Shown here: one piece after another, positions 31,847-44,299 of the stretch
How positions within the stretch are numbered: the first letter of the stretch is position 1
How the letters are laid out: every line of letters starts with the position of its first letter
From: Cephalotus follicularis
Taxonomy: Eukaryota > Streptophyta > Magnoliopsida > Oxalidales > Cephalotaceae
Reading direction: 5' to 3'
NCBI GenBank assembly: GCA_001972305.1
Contig: BDDD01001599.1
Coordinates: forward strand, 310,001 to 374,000
Length of the DNA: 64,000 nucleotides
Position numbers and translations under genes: made by a program
Notes under the pieces: generated by a model
Seen by the model: only the letters and a program-made list of their open reading frames with translations
Database searches by the model: none
Told to the model about the DNA's origin: nothing

Positions 31847-33897
31847 GCCGATAGTCTCGGTGCATTCATAGATTTATAGTTATCACGGCTTTACCTAGGG
31901 TTAACATTTGTCCGAACCCTAGGGCGCAAGCGAAGCCAAGGATGACGAGGGATGCACTGCACGCAAACTGATGACAGGATAAAGTACCGATTAACTGGAT
32001 ATTGACTAATAGACGTGGTTGTAAATTCCACGGATCCGGGGGATGATTAGGTATCATACCGGGGCTATTTGATAGTCTGGGACTATTAGGATGGCCGTAC
32101 CAGAACTCCGAGATGTTCTAGGAAATTTATCTTCATACCGGAATCCAACAGGGCTTTTGGGTCCCACCTGATTTTGGAACAGATTGACGTCTGGGGACAT
32201 ATGTCATTTAGTGAGAGGTTAGCATCTGGGAGATGTTACTTTGCAAGAGAAAATTTTATTTGCTGGACACATGTCACTTCTTTAGAAGTGAGTCCAAGCA
32301 TCACCATAATAAAATGTTCTGGTCAAAAGGTTAGTGTTGAACAAGTATGCACATTGGGTGTTTATTGGGAGAGAGAGCTTAGGGGCGTATTGGACTTGGA
32401 TCTCACCATTCCATTGTGGGCCAAACTTATGCCAATTAAATGGCTAAATTGGGCCGGCCCATACATTGCCCCATAGTCTACAATTGTTGACTAAGTCAAT
32501 GGTGTGTTCAACACACTTCTAAGACAAAGGCTTGGCTCTCATTTGTTGGGAGAATGGGCTAGCTTTGTGTGGTGAGAAAGGAAGAGAAATAAAATAGAGA
32601 CATCATGTCTCATTAACACATATTAGATATTTTGTGTGAGGCTTACTAAGCACACTTTACATTTCTCTCTTCTTTACCCGTCCAAAAGAACTTTCTCTCT
32701 TTTCTCTTCTTCTAGTTATGTTTATTGTCCACCATTATAGGACATTTTGAGCTTCAAGCTCTTGAAGAGAAATCAAGAACTCGACCTCCTCACACCCTCC
32801 AATATCATAATAGGTGGAGATAGTTTACACCATGTACTATATTTTTACTTATAGTGATAGTTAGTATAGGTGCTAAACACTTTAAGCCTCCATCTTCTCA
32901 AGTCCTTGTAGGCATGACTTCTTGGAGCTATTTTGGAAAAGATTGAAGCTTGGATTTAAAGAGTAGAGGGAGCACATCAAGGAAGGAGAAGAAGACTTGG
33001 GTAAGCGCTTCTAAACATCCTCCTTTTATTTTTCTTGTTCTTGATTGCTTCGGTTTCAAGCTAGGGTTTCTAACCCTAGCCGAACCTTTGAGGTTCCAAG
33101 AGGGAACCTTTCCAAACCCTTAGGGTTTATGTGTTGTGTGCTGACGGGTTGGAGGTGATGGACTAAGGTTTTGGTGTGCAAACCCTAGCCCAATTTGTGT
33201 GTTGGCCGAAAGTGAAACTGTAACGCCCCGAATTTCATAAATAATAATTATGAAATTGGTGCGTGAACAGTCGTGATAAAATCGATAGAGCCCGGTGTAA
33301 TAAAAAGGCATCACGCATTTAAGTCATAATCGTGTTAGCTAAGACGGCTAATAAAACCTATTTTTAATGCGCGATAATAAAGCCCGAATGCTCGCAATAT
33401 TATTGCGATTATTTTGGTGGTTGTTTGGAAAATTTATGTCACGATTTACGGAAAAATCGGGACCCGTACCTTAGTATTTTACCAGAAAATATTAAGGGGG
33501 AAGAAAAAAATGAATAAAGGAGGGGAGAGGGACACGGGCACATCACGCACCCATGCAAGAGAGAGACGCAGGCGCTCTGTGCGCCTGCACCAGAGAGAGA
33601 AAGAGAGAGATTGGGAGAGAGAACGACAGAGAGATCGGGAGAGGACGCCGGAGGCAGCTACCGGACCGGGGGAGCGCGGCGGTCAACCCAGGCATGCCAC
33701 CGACCGGTAACCTCTTCTCCTTCCTTCTCTTTTTCTTCTTTTTTCTTCTCCTTGCCGCCACTGTCGTGCCTCTTTCCCGGCGTTTCCCGGCGCCGTTAGC
33801 GTCGCGGGTGGGGTGGGTTATGGTGTAGGAGGTCCGCTCTACCCATTTTGACCACCGGTGAGGCGTGATTCGGCCAGAATCGGCCGGAATCAGTGGA

Positions 33898-34070
33898 CCG
33901 AGTCGGCTCAGCGAGTCGACTCACGGCTGCCTGAGACACGGCGTTTGGCGCCGAGTCTTGGCGAGTCACGGGCAGTGACGTGTAGGATGGGTGAAAGTGT
34001 GGCGTTTTTGGGTGGTGATCGGACCTGTGGAGGTCCGGCGAGTCGACTCAGTGAGTCGCGACTCACTACC
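33898..34070. repeat. GAGTCGACTC palindromes in a CpG-rich part of solo LTR S
   Basis: GCGAGTCGACTCACGG (33911) and GCGAGTCGACTCAGTGAG (34039), plus decayed versions (GAGTCGGCTCAG, GAGTCGCGACTCAC). The repeated phrases 'ggcgccga' and 'ggcgagtc' lie in the same part. Confidence 0.8.
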
Positions 34071-34648
34071 GGCCGTGGCGCGGCGTTCGGCGCCGATTCC
34101 CGGCGAGTCTTGACCGGTTTTGGGTAGACCGTGCAATGTGGAACCCGTTGATGTATGTTTTGTCGCCTGGTTGTGTCGGTCAAAATCCGGCCAGCGTTTC
34201 GGCGACGGAAATGTTTTGTGTGTCGAACATAACGGAAGTGTGTTGTATGTGCAGTGTGTGAGTGGCCATTGGATTTGTCATTGGGCAACTGATCAATCGA
34301 CAAGAACAGACTTCGGTTCAACGGTTATCGAAAAGGTTCGGCAATTGAACGTGCAGCTCGACTGTACGGTTGTTACTGCTGTAACAGGTAGGGGACTTTA
34401 TAAATGTGGTTTGAGTTCAATTATAATAAATGTTCCTTGATGAAATGCGTGCATATCGTGTCTTGGAATGATTGTGGGTTGTGAATTGTGAATTGTGAAT
34501 TGTGTGACTGTGTTAGGGTTTCTATGAATAGTTAACCCGCCATGCATACGTGTTTTACGATGATTGTAGATCGGATTGCATGTGTTGTATGCCTTGAACT
34601 CGATCGGTTTCGAGACGTGTTGAGGAACCATGCTTTGGTTCGCTTAAC

Positions 34649-35115
34649 CGTCGACGCTTAGGAAAGAAGCGTCGACGATATAGATCGTTATACGCAGAAT
34701 GAGTCCTGATTCGCGATAAACGTCGACGCTTAGAGATAACATCGACGTTATGATCCGTTGTGTGTTAGAATGGATCGTTGTGAGTTGTAGCTTTGTTTTG
34801 CTGCTGTTTTTCCGCACTATCTGCAGAATCCAGCCGACTGTCCAAGAGGACAGCCGACTGCTCAAGTGCGCCAGTCGACTGTTCGGTATGAGCAGCCGAC
34901 TACTCAATGGATCCAGTCGATTGTGCTTGGGAGCCAGTCGACTATCAATGTGTGTTACTGAGAAATGCCTGCAGAGGCTTGAGTAGCCGACTGCTGTAGG
35001 CCATCGGCCGACTGTTGGGTATGAACAGCCGATTGTCAAGGATGACAGCCGACTGCCAGTTTAGGACAGCCGACTGTTGAAGGAAAACAACCGACTGTCA
35101 GTAAGGGACAACCGT
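34649..35115. repeat. Two adjoining motif arrays in solo LTR S
   Basis: 34649-34750: CCGTCGACGCTTAG, AAGCGTCGACGAT, AACGTCGACGCTTAG, ACATCGACGTTATG. 34830-35115: about 13 copies of a CAG(C/T)CGACTG core with variable flanks, about 20-25 bp apart in clusters. The first type resembles the motifs in the Athila LTRs, the second those in element E. Confidence 0.9.
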
Positions 35116-35317
35116 TTGTGTCTATCTTGCATTGTGGGCATGTGTATGCATCTTGTATTGTGATGAACTGTGATTGTGACTGAGTATATTGTTGATTGTG
35201 AACTATTGTATCATTCTTTTGGAAGTTCATTCATGATCATTATAAATCATTATTTTACATGAAAATGTATGTTCAAGCAAATATATATTTTCGAAGGACT
35301 GTGAAAATGGCTTCCAA

Positions 35318-35510
35318 ACATCGTGAACTGAGTTTTGTAAACATTGTGAACTGAGTTTTGTAAACATTGTGAACTGAGTTTTGTAAACATTGTGAACTGA
35401 GTTTTGTAAACATTGTGACTTGGGTTTTGCAAACATCATGAATTGAGTTTTGTAAACATTGTGAACTGAGTTTTGTAACATCGTGAATCGAGAACCGTGA
35501 CATCGTGAAA
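35318..35510 (+). repeat. 23 bp tandem repeat in solo LTR S
   Basis: Unit CATTGTGAACTGAGTTTTGTAAA, quoted here as CATTGTGAACTGAG plus TTTTGTAAA. About seven copies, the central ones identical, the outer ones decayed (catcgtgaatcgag, catcgtgaaaatgag). Because 23 is not a multiple of 3, each frame reads through different residues. Confidence 0.95.
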
Positions 35511-37799
35511 ATGAGTTTGTTTTCAAGTATCTTTGTTTTATAAATTTACTTGGAAAACTGTTTTGCGCATCGAGATGATTGTGATTGTGATTGAGTTGAC
35601 TGTGATTGTTGATTGTGATTGTGATTGTGGCCGTACTAGTTGCGTGGCGGAGATGCCAGCGATGACTAGTGGTCTGGTCGACTCAGGGGCCAGGAGTTGG
35701 CTGGGTGACTTACTGTATCGTGACCCACTTCGTGCCGTCCGGAGTCGGGGCCGATGTCGGGATGTACGACGTCGGGGCCAGGAGTTGGCGACGCTCTTCG
35801 TACCCACAGTGTACCGTGAACCGTGAACCGAGTATTGTGTTGTCCTTTGGACTTGTTTGAGACCGTGAATTGTGACATCGTGAACTGTGACATTGTGGAT
35901 GGGTATATATATGCATCGGGATATAGTATTTATTGCATCATGTTGCATTCATTACATAGCATTCTTTATCGTTGACCCCAAATCATGTTTATAACTTAGC
36001 GGAGTGAGGACAAAGGCTAACCCCCCCTACAGTTTTAGATTGATTTCAGGTTGATGCAGCGGATTGCTACCGTTGAGTTCCGTGGAGCAAGTGGAGTTTA
36101 GGTTGTTTCTACTTTTGAGAAACGTTTGTGGATCCTTGTAATAAATGAATAAATGTATTAATGAGTATTGTTCACGCTCCGTTTAAGGGCAGTTAACTTT
36201 GATGATGTTTATTGTTGTAACATGTAGTATGGGATGCATGTTACGTTATATTTCGGCTTATATTTCAATGCTTCCGCAAGATGTTAATGGATATGGAAAG
36301 TTTTAAATTTATGGTAAATTGTATAAGCCGGATTTATATGTTGATTGCCACCACTTTTATTGTTGTTATGGGAACGGGGTGTGACAGAAACCCTAGCTCC
36401 ACCTGTGCCCTTATGCATTGCTTGGATGCTTTTTGGTTCTATTGAAAGTCTAATTAGAGATCCTTGAAAAAATTGGGACAATTATGGACATAGGACTTTA
36501 GGATGTCCCATTGCTTGGGGACTAGTTGATTAAAATTTTAAAATTATAACCCTAAAACCCTAAGTCTCTAATTGGACCAATCCATATTGAGCCTTCACAA
36601 CAAATAGTGTCAAAGCCCCTAATTAGCTTCAATTAGACCTCAATTTGATGTCTAGTGACTTGCCTTGATGTCTCTTTGTCTTGTCTGAAATTTGCACTCC
36701 TAACCTTAAAGTGAAATTGGTGAAATTAGGTTAATTGGAATGTTGAAAGTTCTGATTGATTTTACCAATTGAGTGAACTAGTGTAGTTGATTGATTAATT
36801 AGATTGTTTATTGATCCAAAGATTAGTACATTGGTTTTTTATGGTGCAAGGGTCATTCAAAAACTCTTATGTAAAATTTAGGATCACAAACGGGCCTTAA
36901 AAAGTCATCAAACAGGTGTTTAAAGTGTCAGGAATTTCTGTTGAAAAACTGGTTATGTGCAGAAATTTTTGCGCAGATTTTCTACACTGTTTAGTGTAGA
37001 TTTAGTTAGATAAGGGTGTCCCTGCAAGCCACGAGGTGGCTACATTCATATGTATTTTACATATGACACACTCTTTAGTCTATATATTATTAGTTCCATT
37101 CATTTTATTATGCATATTGCAGTAACAATGGCATCTGCTATATGTAAATATCCCAAACCATAGACATGGATCAGTTAATCAGCATGTTAACTGAATACAC
37201 ATATAGCACCATGTCATTCGAGGGGTTGGATCTCGTGCCTGGGAAGTTATGAAAATGAGATCCTTACTCCCTTATGACAAAACATTCCAAATCATTGATG
37301 AATCGGATAGACTTGTCGTATTATGCTTGCTCCCGGGTTCAGTGGAACATGGATCATCGCATTACCATTTAGGTTCACCCTAAAGCTAATGCAGGGTGCG
37401 TTCTAGATTGCATGACACTGAACCGACCCACCATAGAAAACCTATTTGGATGATCAATAGCTATATCAATAGGATTCCTATAGTCTCGATAGTGTATAGT
37501 CAATGGTGACTAGTAGGCCATACGTGACCTGCGTTGTTTCCTTAGACCTGAGCGGCTGGCATACGTTGTGTAGTGACCGTTTGGCTTTGATTTTCGCCTT
37601 TCCCAGCTCTAGCCACAAGCTGGAAAAATGGTTGTCTTTGGTCCTTGTGGGAGCTGCATTGAGATGTTTGGGCGAGTGCGTAACAGGGGATCGTCACATC
37701 CGTATTGAGGGTGACAGGCTCTATAACATCTGTGACCATTGTAGACTTAAAGTCCTGATCATGCACTGGTAGACTGGAAAAAGGGTTTCTGGCGAGGTC

Positions 37800-39909
37800 T
37801 TCCAATAGTCTCAGTGCGTTCATAGATTTATAGTTATCGTGGCTTTACCTAGAGTTGGCATTGATCCAAACCCTAGGTCACGGTCGGAGCCAAGAATGAC
37901 AAGGGATACATGACACATAGACCGATGACTGGATAAAGTACTTTTTATCCGCTTAACAGATGATAGACATGGAACTTCGGTCCATGTATCTGGTGGATGA
38001 TTGGGAATCATATATGGGCTATTTTGATAGTTGGGGACTATTAGGATGGTCGTACCAGAAATCTGGGATGTTCTGGGAAATAGCTCATCGTACCGAATCC
38101 AACTAGGCTTTCGGGTCCTACCTGATTTTGGAATAGGTTGACGTGTGTGAGACACATGTCATTTAGTGAGAGGTTAGCATCTGGGAGATGTTACTTTGCA
38201 AGTGAACATTTTTCTTGATAGACATTTATCACTTCTTTAGAAGTGAGTCTAAGCGTCACCATAATGAAATGTTCTGAGCAAATGGTTGATTGTTTTAACT
38301 AGTAAGTGCATTGTCAATTTATTGGTTGAGAGAGCTTATAGGCCTTAGAGGCTTATTGGGCTTGGGATTTAACATCCCTTGGAAGGCCAAATTTGGGCCT
38401 TAAAACTGTCAAAGAGTGGCCGGCCAAATGTCCTTTAAATAGCCCAATTATGAAGCCTACCATAATTGACTTTTCAAAGGTGAATTTAAACACATTTTTT
38501 ATGCAAGGCCTTGGCTTTATTAGCTGAGCCAAAGCGTCGGGTTTGTGATTCTAAATGGCCGACCTTGTGTGGTGTTAAAGAGAGATAATAGATTAGTCAT
38601 TTGCTTGAAGGACAAGCACAAATTAAAATATCTTATAAGATATTTGAAAAGACTAAGTCTTGCACACTTTATCTCTCTCCAATACTCACCTAAAGTCAAG
38701 CTCTCTCTTTTCTTCTCTGCTCTTCTCTTTGCCGTGAGTGTGCTCTCCATTAATGGACACACAAAGAGCTTTAAGCTCTTGAAGAGAGAAAGACAATCAA
38801 CTTCCTTCTCACCTTCCAACTTCATTATAGGTGGAGATAGCTTTCATCTTGAATTCTATCTTTACTCGTCTTAAAGATTAGCTTAGGTTAAATAGTTAGG
38901 CCTCCAACCTTTACAAAGGTTCCTTTCCGTGAACTATGGAGCAATTTTGACGAAGACAAAAGCTTGCAATCAAAGTGTAGAGGGAGCACACCAAGGAAGG
39001 AGTGGAACCTTAGGTAATGGCATCTAAACTTTCTCCTTTCTATTTTTTGTGTTGATGGTTTTTGATGGATATAGTTTCGGGTTTTAGGCCAGGGTTTCTA
39101 ACCCTAGCCCAACCCTAGGTGTTCCTTTTTTGGAACCTTATAAAACCCTAAGGGTTTGGATTTCTAGGTTAAGGGTTTGGAGGTTCTTGGACTAGGGTTT
39201 TGGTGTGCAAACCCTAGCTCAATTTGAGTGTGACCAAAGCTAGGGTTAGTGAAACCCTAGCTCCACCAGTGTGCCTTCACTTGCTTGGATTGTTTAATTA
39301 GTTCAATTGACAGCTACATTAGAGATCCTTGGACATAATGGGACAATTATGGACTTAGTTTTAGGGTATGCCACTGCTTGGGCATTAATTAAAATGAAAA
39401 AGTTTTGAAATACAACCCTAATGTCCCTGAATGTTCCTCTTCGCATAGAGACTTTTCAACAAGTGGTATCAGAGCCCCTAATTAGTTTCAAGTAGACCTT
39501 AATTTGATGTTTAGTGGCTTGCTTTGATTTCTCTTACCTTTGGCTAAAAGTTTCACATCCAAACCTTATAGTGAAATAGGAAATTTTAGGTCAATTGGAA
39601 TGTGCAATTCTAGTTGATTTTTCCAATTGAGTGAACTTGTGTAAATGATTACATAGATTGTTTGTTGATCCAAAGATCAATACATTTTGTGTTGATGATG
39701 CAAGGGACATTCTAACATCCTTATGTATGATTTAGGATCTCAAACTGACCTTAAAAAGTCATTGAACGGGCGTTTAAAAGTGTTACAAAACTGGTTATGT
39801 GCAAAAGTTTCTGTACAGATTTTTTGCACTACTTAGTACAAATTTTCTGATAGTTACCAATGTAGGAACTTGGACTGGTTAGTGATAGTCTGAGTGCATG
39901 AAGTGCTGC
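37800..39909 (+). mobile_element. Repeat G2: tRNA-Met-primed LTR-like unit truncated by Athila D
   Basis: Collinear with G1. The LTR-like part ends ...CTTTTCAACA (39461), two bases before the primer site TGGTATCAGAGC (39464-39475). About 390 bp of leader follow, and then element D begins. It contains no coding block. The primer type fits copia or chromovirus-like elements. The left end is uncertain. Confidence 0.55.
39464..39475 (+). promoter_or_regulatory. Primer-binding site of repeat G2
   Basis: TGGTATCAGAGC followed by CCC, the sequence complementary to the initiator tRNA-Met 3' end, at a position expected after an LTR ending in CA. Confidence 0.75.
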
Positions 39910-41456
39910 TGTTAAGCATAAAAATATGTTATTTTTAAGGATCTAGTTATTATGTTTTAATGCTTGGAAAAGATTACTGTGGTTGTTTTTATTGATTTTC
40001 AGAGTAAAAGAGCAAAATGGTCAAAGTTGCATTAATACTGGTCTAATTGGCGTAAATTTAAGAATAAAGCGTCGTCGGGTTATATCAAAACGTCACCGCT
40101 TAGATGTTAGCTTTGTAAAGCGCTGACAGTCTTTTTGTAAACGTCGATGCTTAGAGCCTAAGGCGCATCGTGACCGTTGGTGCCTTTAATCATCGCTTCA
40201 CACATTTTCTCAGCATTCCAAGTCTGCTCTGGTCTTACCAATATCTCATAATCTGTTCCGCTCCCGCTATCAACATCTCTGCTCTGCTTAATACGCTATT
40301 TCATGCTCTGGTCTAACCAATACGCCAAGTCTGGTATGTAGTTAACACCTCAAGTCTGCCCCGCTCTATCCAGTCTGCTTGTCTGATATTCTACTTGTCT
40401 GGTGCTCTACAAAGTGGTGCTCGACAATGATTGTGATCTACAGTTTCCTAGTCTGTCGACAACTGTCCATGGTCTGCCTTCGCTCTTCTGAAGACTGCTT
40501 AACACAGATCAAGTCTGCGCACTTGAGCATGGCTTGGGTGGAAATTATTTCAAACTTTCTATAATGTTTGACTTTGTATTTTAAGAAATTTATTGTTATA
40601 CTATTTCAAATTTAGTAGGAGTATTAAGTAGGAATATTGATAGGATTTTATTTCCTTTTATATACGAAATTGTAGGATATAAAAAGAAAAGAAGGGACCA
40701 GAAAATAGGAATCGAAGAATAATCTCTCTTGGCCGCCCCACACTTCTTTGTTCATGGATATTTTTAATGGTGTGTTCTAGCTAACTTTCTTAGGTTTTTA
40801 GGGTTAGAACAGCGCCGTAGATGTACTGAGAATCTCTATCAATAAAAATCCTTGAACCCTTGATTTATTCTTCAATTTTATGACTTTAAACACATTTTGT
40901 ATGTCTGATTAAAATCCACATACACTTTGTCCGTGAAAAAGAATCTTGTTGAACGAATGGTGTCTGCATGAAATTGATGGATGTCTACTCATATGGTTTG
41001 TCTGGATTATCACACTCCGTATCGACCTAGCAACTGTTGATTATCAAGGTCTGCACGTTCAAAGTAAGTGAGTTCTCAATACAATTGATGGTCAGTTTCT
41101 ATACCAAAAACCGATTTTATATTATGTATTTTATTCAGTATATTTCTTATCTTGTTAATCCAATAACTTTGCATGCTTAAATTTTATGGTAACGTAGATT
41201 ATACCATCGACGCTTTTAATCAACCATCGACAGTTTGTGACATACCGTCGATGCTTTTCTACGCTTTCACACGTACCGTCGATGCTTTCTTTCATTTAGA
41301 TTATTCGTCATTGTTTGGAGTAGTTCCCATAATAAGCTTCAACTTTGCATACTTTGCCTAGGTTGATAAATTAAAATTAGTTTAAACCTGCTTCTCTGTG
41401 TTCGACTCATTACTGCACGATCCGTGCACTTTTGGTATAAATTTAAATCTCAAACA
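39910..41456 (+). repeat. 5' LTR of Athila D
   Basis: Begins TGTTAAGCATAAAAATATG and ends about TCTCAAACA, just before the primer site. Aligns with 47765-49104 plus 61275-61468. It carries AAGCGTCGTCGG / AACGTCGATGCTTAG motifs at 40068-40170 and CCATCGACGCTTTT / CCGTCGATGCTTTC motifs at 41203-41290. Confidence 0.85.
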
Positions 41457-41460
41457 AGTT

Positions 41461-41480
41461 TTTGACGTCGTTGCTGGGGA
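41461..41480 (+). promoter_or_regulatory. Primer-binding site of Athila D, decayed
   Basis: TTTGACGTCGTTGCTGGGGA differs from the usual Athila sequence (TGGCGCCGTTGCCGGGGA) only by changes of the C-to-T/G-to-A kind expected from methylated cytosines. Confidence 0.75.
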
Positions 41481-41707
41481 ACAACTTATAAATTAGTTTT
41501 AATTTTTTCAACTGATTTGTAATATTTCTAACAAACTCTGACTTAGTTGAAATTAGGATTCCTTTGCATAAACTTTAAAAAAATAATAATAAAAATAATT
41601 TTCTTCTCTGGTCTATGCTTAGTTAGTGGTCTGAATTAGTTAAAAGTAGTCTGCCTTAGACAAGTAGTCTACTTTAACAAGCGTTAGTTAGTGGTCTGCC
41701 ATAGTTT

Positions 41708-43431
41708 ATGACTGACTGGGTGCGTGGTCTGCATAATCGCCTGGAAAAAATTAATCAACAAGCAACAACAATGGCGGACGAACGACCAACAAAGACTCTT
41801 CGCGATAAATACTACCCTGCAAGGACAGCGCAACAATCCTGTATCCAGTTGCCTGCACCTCAGGGTAACAATTTCGAGTTGAAATCCCACTTTATTAGCA
41901 TGCTCCCTCACTTTCATGGGTTACCCAATGAGGATGCATATCTCTTCCTTTGAAAATTAGAGGAGGTATAGGCCCTCATGAAACTCTAGCAACTCTCTGA
42001 TGATGCTATCAAGTTGAGATTTATCAATTTTTCTCTCAAGGATGGAGCTAAGAAGTGGATCTACAGTCTCCCCACTGATTCCATCTCTACATGGGATCAG
42101 TTCACAGTATGATTCTTAAAGAAATTCTTTCCTCTCCATAAAACCAATAAGATTAGGAACGATATTCTCCAGTTTCGTTAGAAACCCAATGAATCATTCT
42201 CTCGGTGTATGGAACGATTCAAAGACCTCCTCTTAGAGTGTCCTCATGATAGTTCAAATACTTGGCATTTATGCAAAATCATTTATGAAGGCATCGATTA
42301 GCAGACCAAGCAATTGGTTGAGTCAATGTGTCCTTATGGGTTCACCTAGTATAGAGATGAAAATGAGGCATGGAATTTCCTGCTAGATTTGGGTGAGCGA
42401 ACTAGGGAGTGGGAGTCCACTTAAGTGACAGAGAGAGCTATACCGAGCAAGGGGTATATTATAAAAGGGTCAGTGGCCAAGGAGGCATAGTTAGATAACC
42501 TCATCAAGCAATTGGAATCGATAGTTGTTAGGGGACCCGCTCAAGTGAATCATATCGATCAAAGCATCCCTATGTGTTCGTGGTGCCAGTCACCAAGTCA
42601 TGTTATGGAAGAATGCCTGAATTACTCTGACAATCATTATCCTCCTGAGAATGTGTCCGCTATGAATCAGTACAACCCGTATAGTAATATTTACAATCCG
42701 GGTTGGAGAAATCATCCAAACTTCTCATGGAGTCAAGGGCAGAACCCAAGAGGACCCTCAAACTTCTCTGTCCAGTTTGCATCTCAGTAGACATTTTAGA
42801 GGTTCCCTTAGTCTTCCAATAACATCAGACCTCTCTTCCCACAACCGCAATTTCAAATCAACAATCACCTGGATTATTGAACCAGAGTAAAGATGCGTCA
42901 AGGATTTCTTCTCTGGAAAACAACATGGAGCTTCTCTTGAGCACTGTTATGACTAGTCAGCATAACATGGAGAAGCAAATCTCCCAACTTGCATATGCTC
43001 TGCATGAAAGAGAGAAAGGCAAGATGCGTTCCCAACTAGACCCGAATCCTAGGACTGCCATGACCCATCCCAATCACACCCAACTGCCATCTAACTCGCA
43101 AGGCTCATCTTCCTCATCACTACCATCAAAACTAATGAATTCCATATATATCCTGAGGAGTGGAAACGATTACCAACCAGCCGAATTAAGTGAACAGTTG
43201 GTGGATTCCTTTGCGCAACCAGAAAATTTAAACTCACATGAGGAATCTGGGAAACAATGCGCGGAAGAGACGAAGGAACAAACATCAGAAATTCTAGAAC
43301 ACGCATATGTTCCCAAAGCCCCTTTCCCAAAGAGATTGCAGCAAAATAAGAAAGTCCCAGCTATGGAAAAGATCATAGAAAATTTTAAACAGGTCCAAAT
43401 CAACCTTCCATTGCTAGATACAATTGCTTAG
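41708..43431 (+). pseudogene. Athila gag
   Basis: The capsid region has HFISMLPHFHGLPNEDAY, then LRFINFSLKDGAKKWIYSLP, SISTWDQF and LLLECPHDS. A cysteine/histidine motif CSWCQSPSHVMEECLNY follows near 42570-42620, then the Athila signature NPYSNIYNPGWRNHPNFSW. The C-terminus includes YVPKAPFPKRLQQNKK and INLPLLDTIA. Frame is interrupted by several TAG/TGA codons (for example 41953, 41983, 42787). The start is approximate: an upstream Met may be the real one. Confidence 0.85.
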
Positions 43432-44073
43432 GTGAACTCTTACACAAAAGTCCTAAAAGACTTATGCACACAAAAGAGGATCCTTCAGACTCTGAAAAAT
43501 GTTTTCTTGGCAGCCAATGTCAGTGCTATTCTTTCACAACCTATGGTAACAAAGTACAAAGATCCTGGCTGCCCTACAATCTCTTATGTCATCAGTAACA
43601 CTAAAATTGAACATGCCCTACTTGATTTAGGAGAAAGTACCAATTAGTTACCATATTCAGTATATGAGCAGCTTGGTTTATGAGAGCTGCACCCGACCAG
43701 TATGACTTTAAAATTAGTTGATAGGTCGGTGAAAGTGCCAAAAGGGAAGATTGAGGATGTTTTAATCAGGGTTGGTGAGTTTTTCTTCCCTGTCGACTTT
43801 GTCGTTTTAAATACTCAGCCTGTTAGTAATATCAATGATCAAATCCTAGTCATCCTTAGTATACCATTCTTGGCCAAGAGTAATGCTCTGATAAATTGTC
43901 GAAATGGTCTTATGAAGCTGAGTTTTGGAAATACGTCAGTGGACTTTAACATCTTCCATCTGGGAAGGCATCCGACTGCTTTTGATGAAGTCAATGTGAT
44001 ACAGTTAATCCCTGACACCATCAATACGTACTTTGACATTGATTTTGATGGAAACTTCAGTGAGTGCATGTAG
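43432..44073 (+). pseudogene. Athila aspartic protease region
   Basis: KDPGCPTISYVISNTKIEHA, then ALLDLGESTN with the active-site D-L-G, followed by a TAG. The next block contains LVDRSVKVPKGKIEDVLIRV, FFPVDFVVLNTQPVS and FLAKSNALINCRNGLMKLSF. This is the usual order of an Athila protease. Confidence 0.8.
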
Positions 44074-44299
44074 GAATTGGAGGATGTAGGAGGAAGAGAT
44101 TTCTTTGATGTGCTTAGTCTACAATCACTAGAACCAGTGGGCCCTCTGTCCAAATCTTTGCCTCAACCATCAATAGAAGAGCCTCCAAATCTAGAATTAG
44201 AGGAATTGCCGTCCACTTTGAAGTATTCATTCTTAGGTGAAAATCAAACTCTTTATGTTATTTTGTCCTCTGATCTTACTGTACGTCAAGAAAATGAGG

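Larger units (their letters stand above)
33219..36386 (+). mobile_element. Solo LTR S, 3.17 kb, with perfect target duplication
   Basis: Starts TGTAACGCCCCGAATTTC and ends GGAACGGGGTGTGACA. It is flanked on both sides by GAAAC (33214-33218 and 36387-36391). The joined flanks reproduce the uninterrupted sequence found in G2 near 39253. It has no primer site, no pol and no second LTR. It contains a CpG-rich segment (33840-34120), two motif arrays and a 23 bp tandem repeat. This is the expected product of LTR-LTR recombination of a chromovirus-type element. Confidence 0.9.
31847..37799 (+). mobile_element. Repeat G1: tRNA-Met-primed LTR-like unit, split by solo LTR S
   Basis: 31847-33218 plus 36392-36985 is collinear with G2 (37800-39850): 'cattcatagatttatagtt', 'gagaggttagcatctggga', the four-base-spaced 'ccctagc' blocks and 'ccctaattag'. 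At the place where G2 has TGGTATCAGAGC, G1 has a decayed 'agtgtcaaagc' (36605-36617). From about 36990 to 37799 the sequence is unique in the window. That part could be the internal part of a tandem LTR-internal-LTR arrangement or the distal LTR part of G2. No coding block is supported. Confidence 0.5.

Noticed and set aside
33414..34127. Overlapping long open frames on both strands, Arg-rich
   Set aside because: Caused by the GA-rich and CpG-rich part of solo LTR S with few stop codons; no domain or homology recognisable.
34649..35115. CRISPR-like array (regularly spaced short repeats)
   Set aside because: Spacing is irregular, the repeats are degenerate palindromes in a plant LTR, and no associated genes exist.
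35227..35526. Minus-strand open frames with repeated FTMFTKLSSQCLQN-like residues
   Set aside because: They only translate the 23 bp tandem array of solo LTR S; all three frames are open because the unit lacks stops. No independent sign of coding.
37503..38155. Open frames of 89-111 codons on both strands
   Set aside because: Inside repeat G; the corresponding frame is not conserved in G1 and no domain is recognisable.
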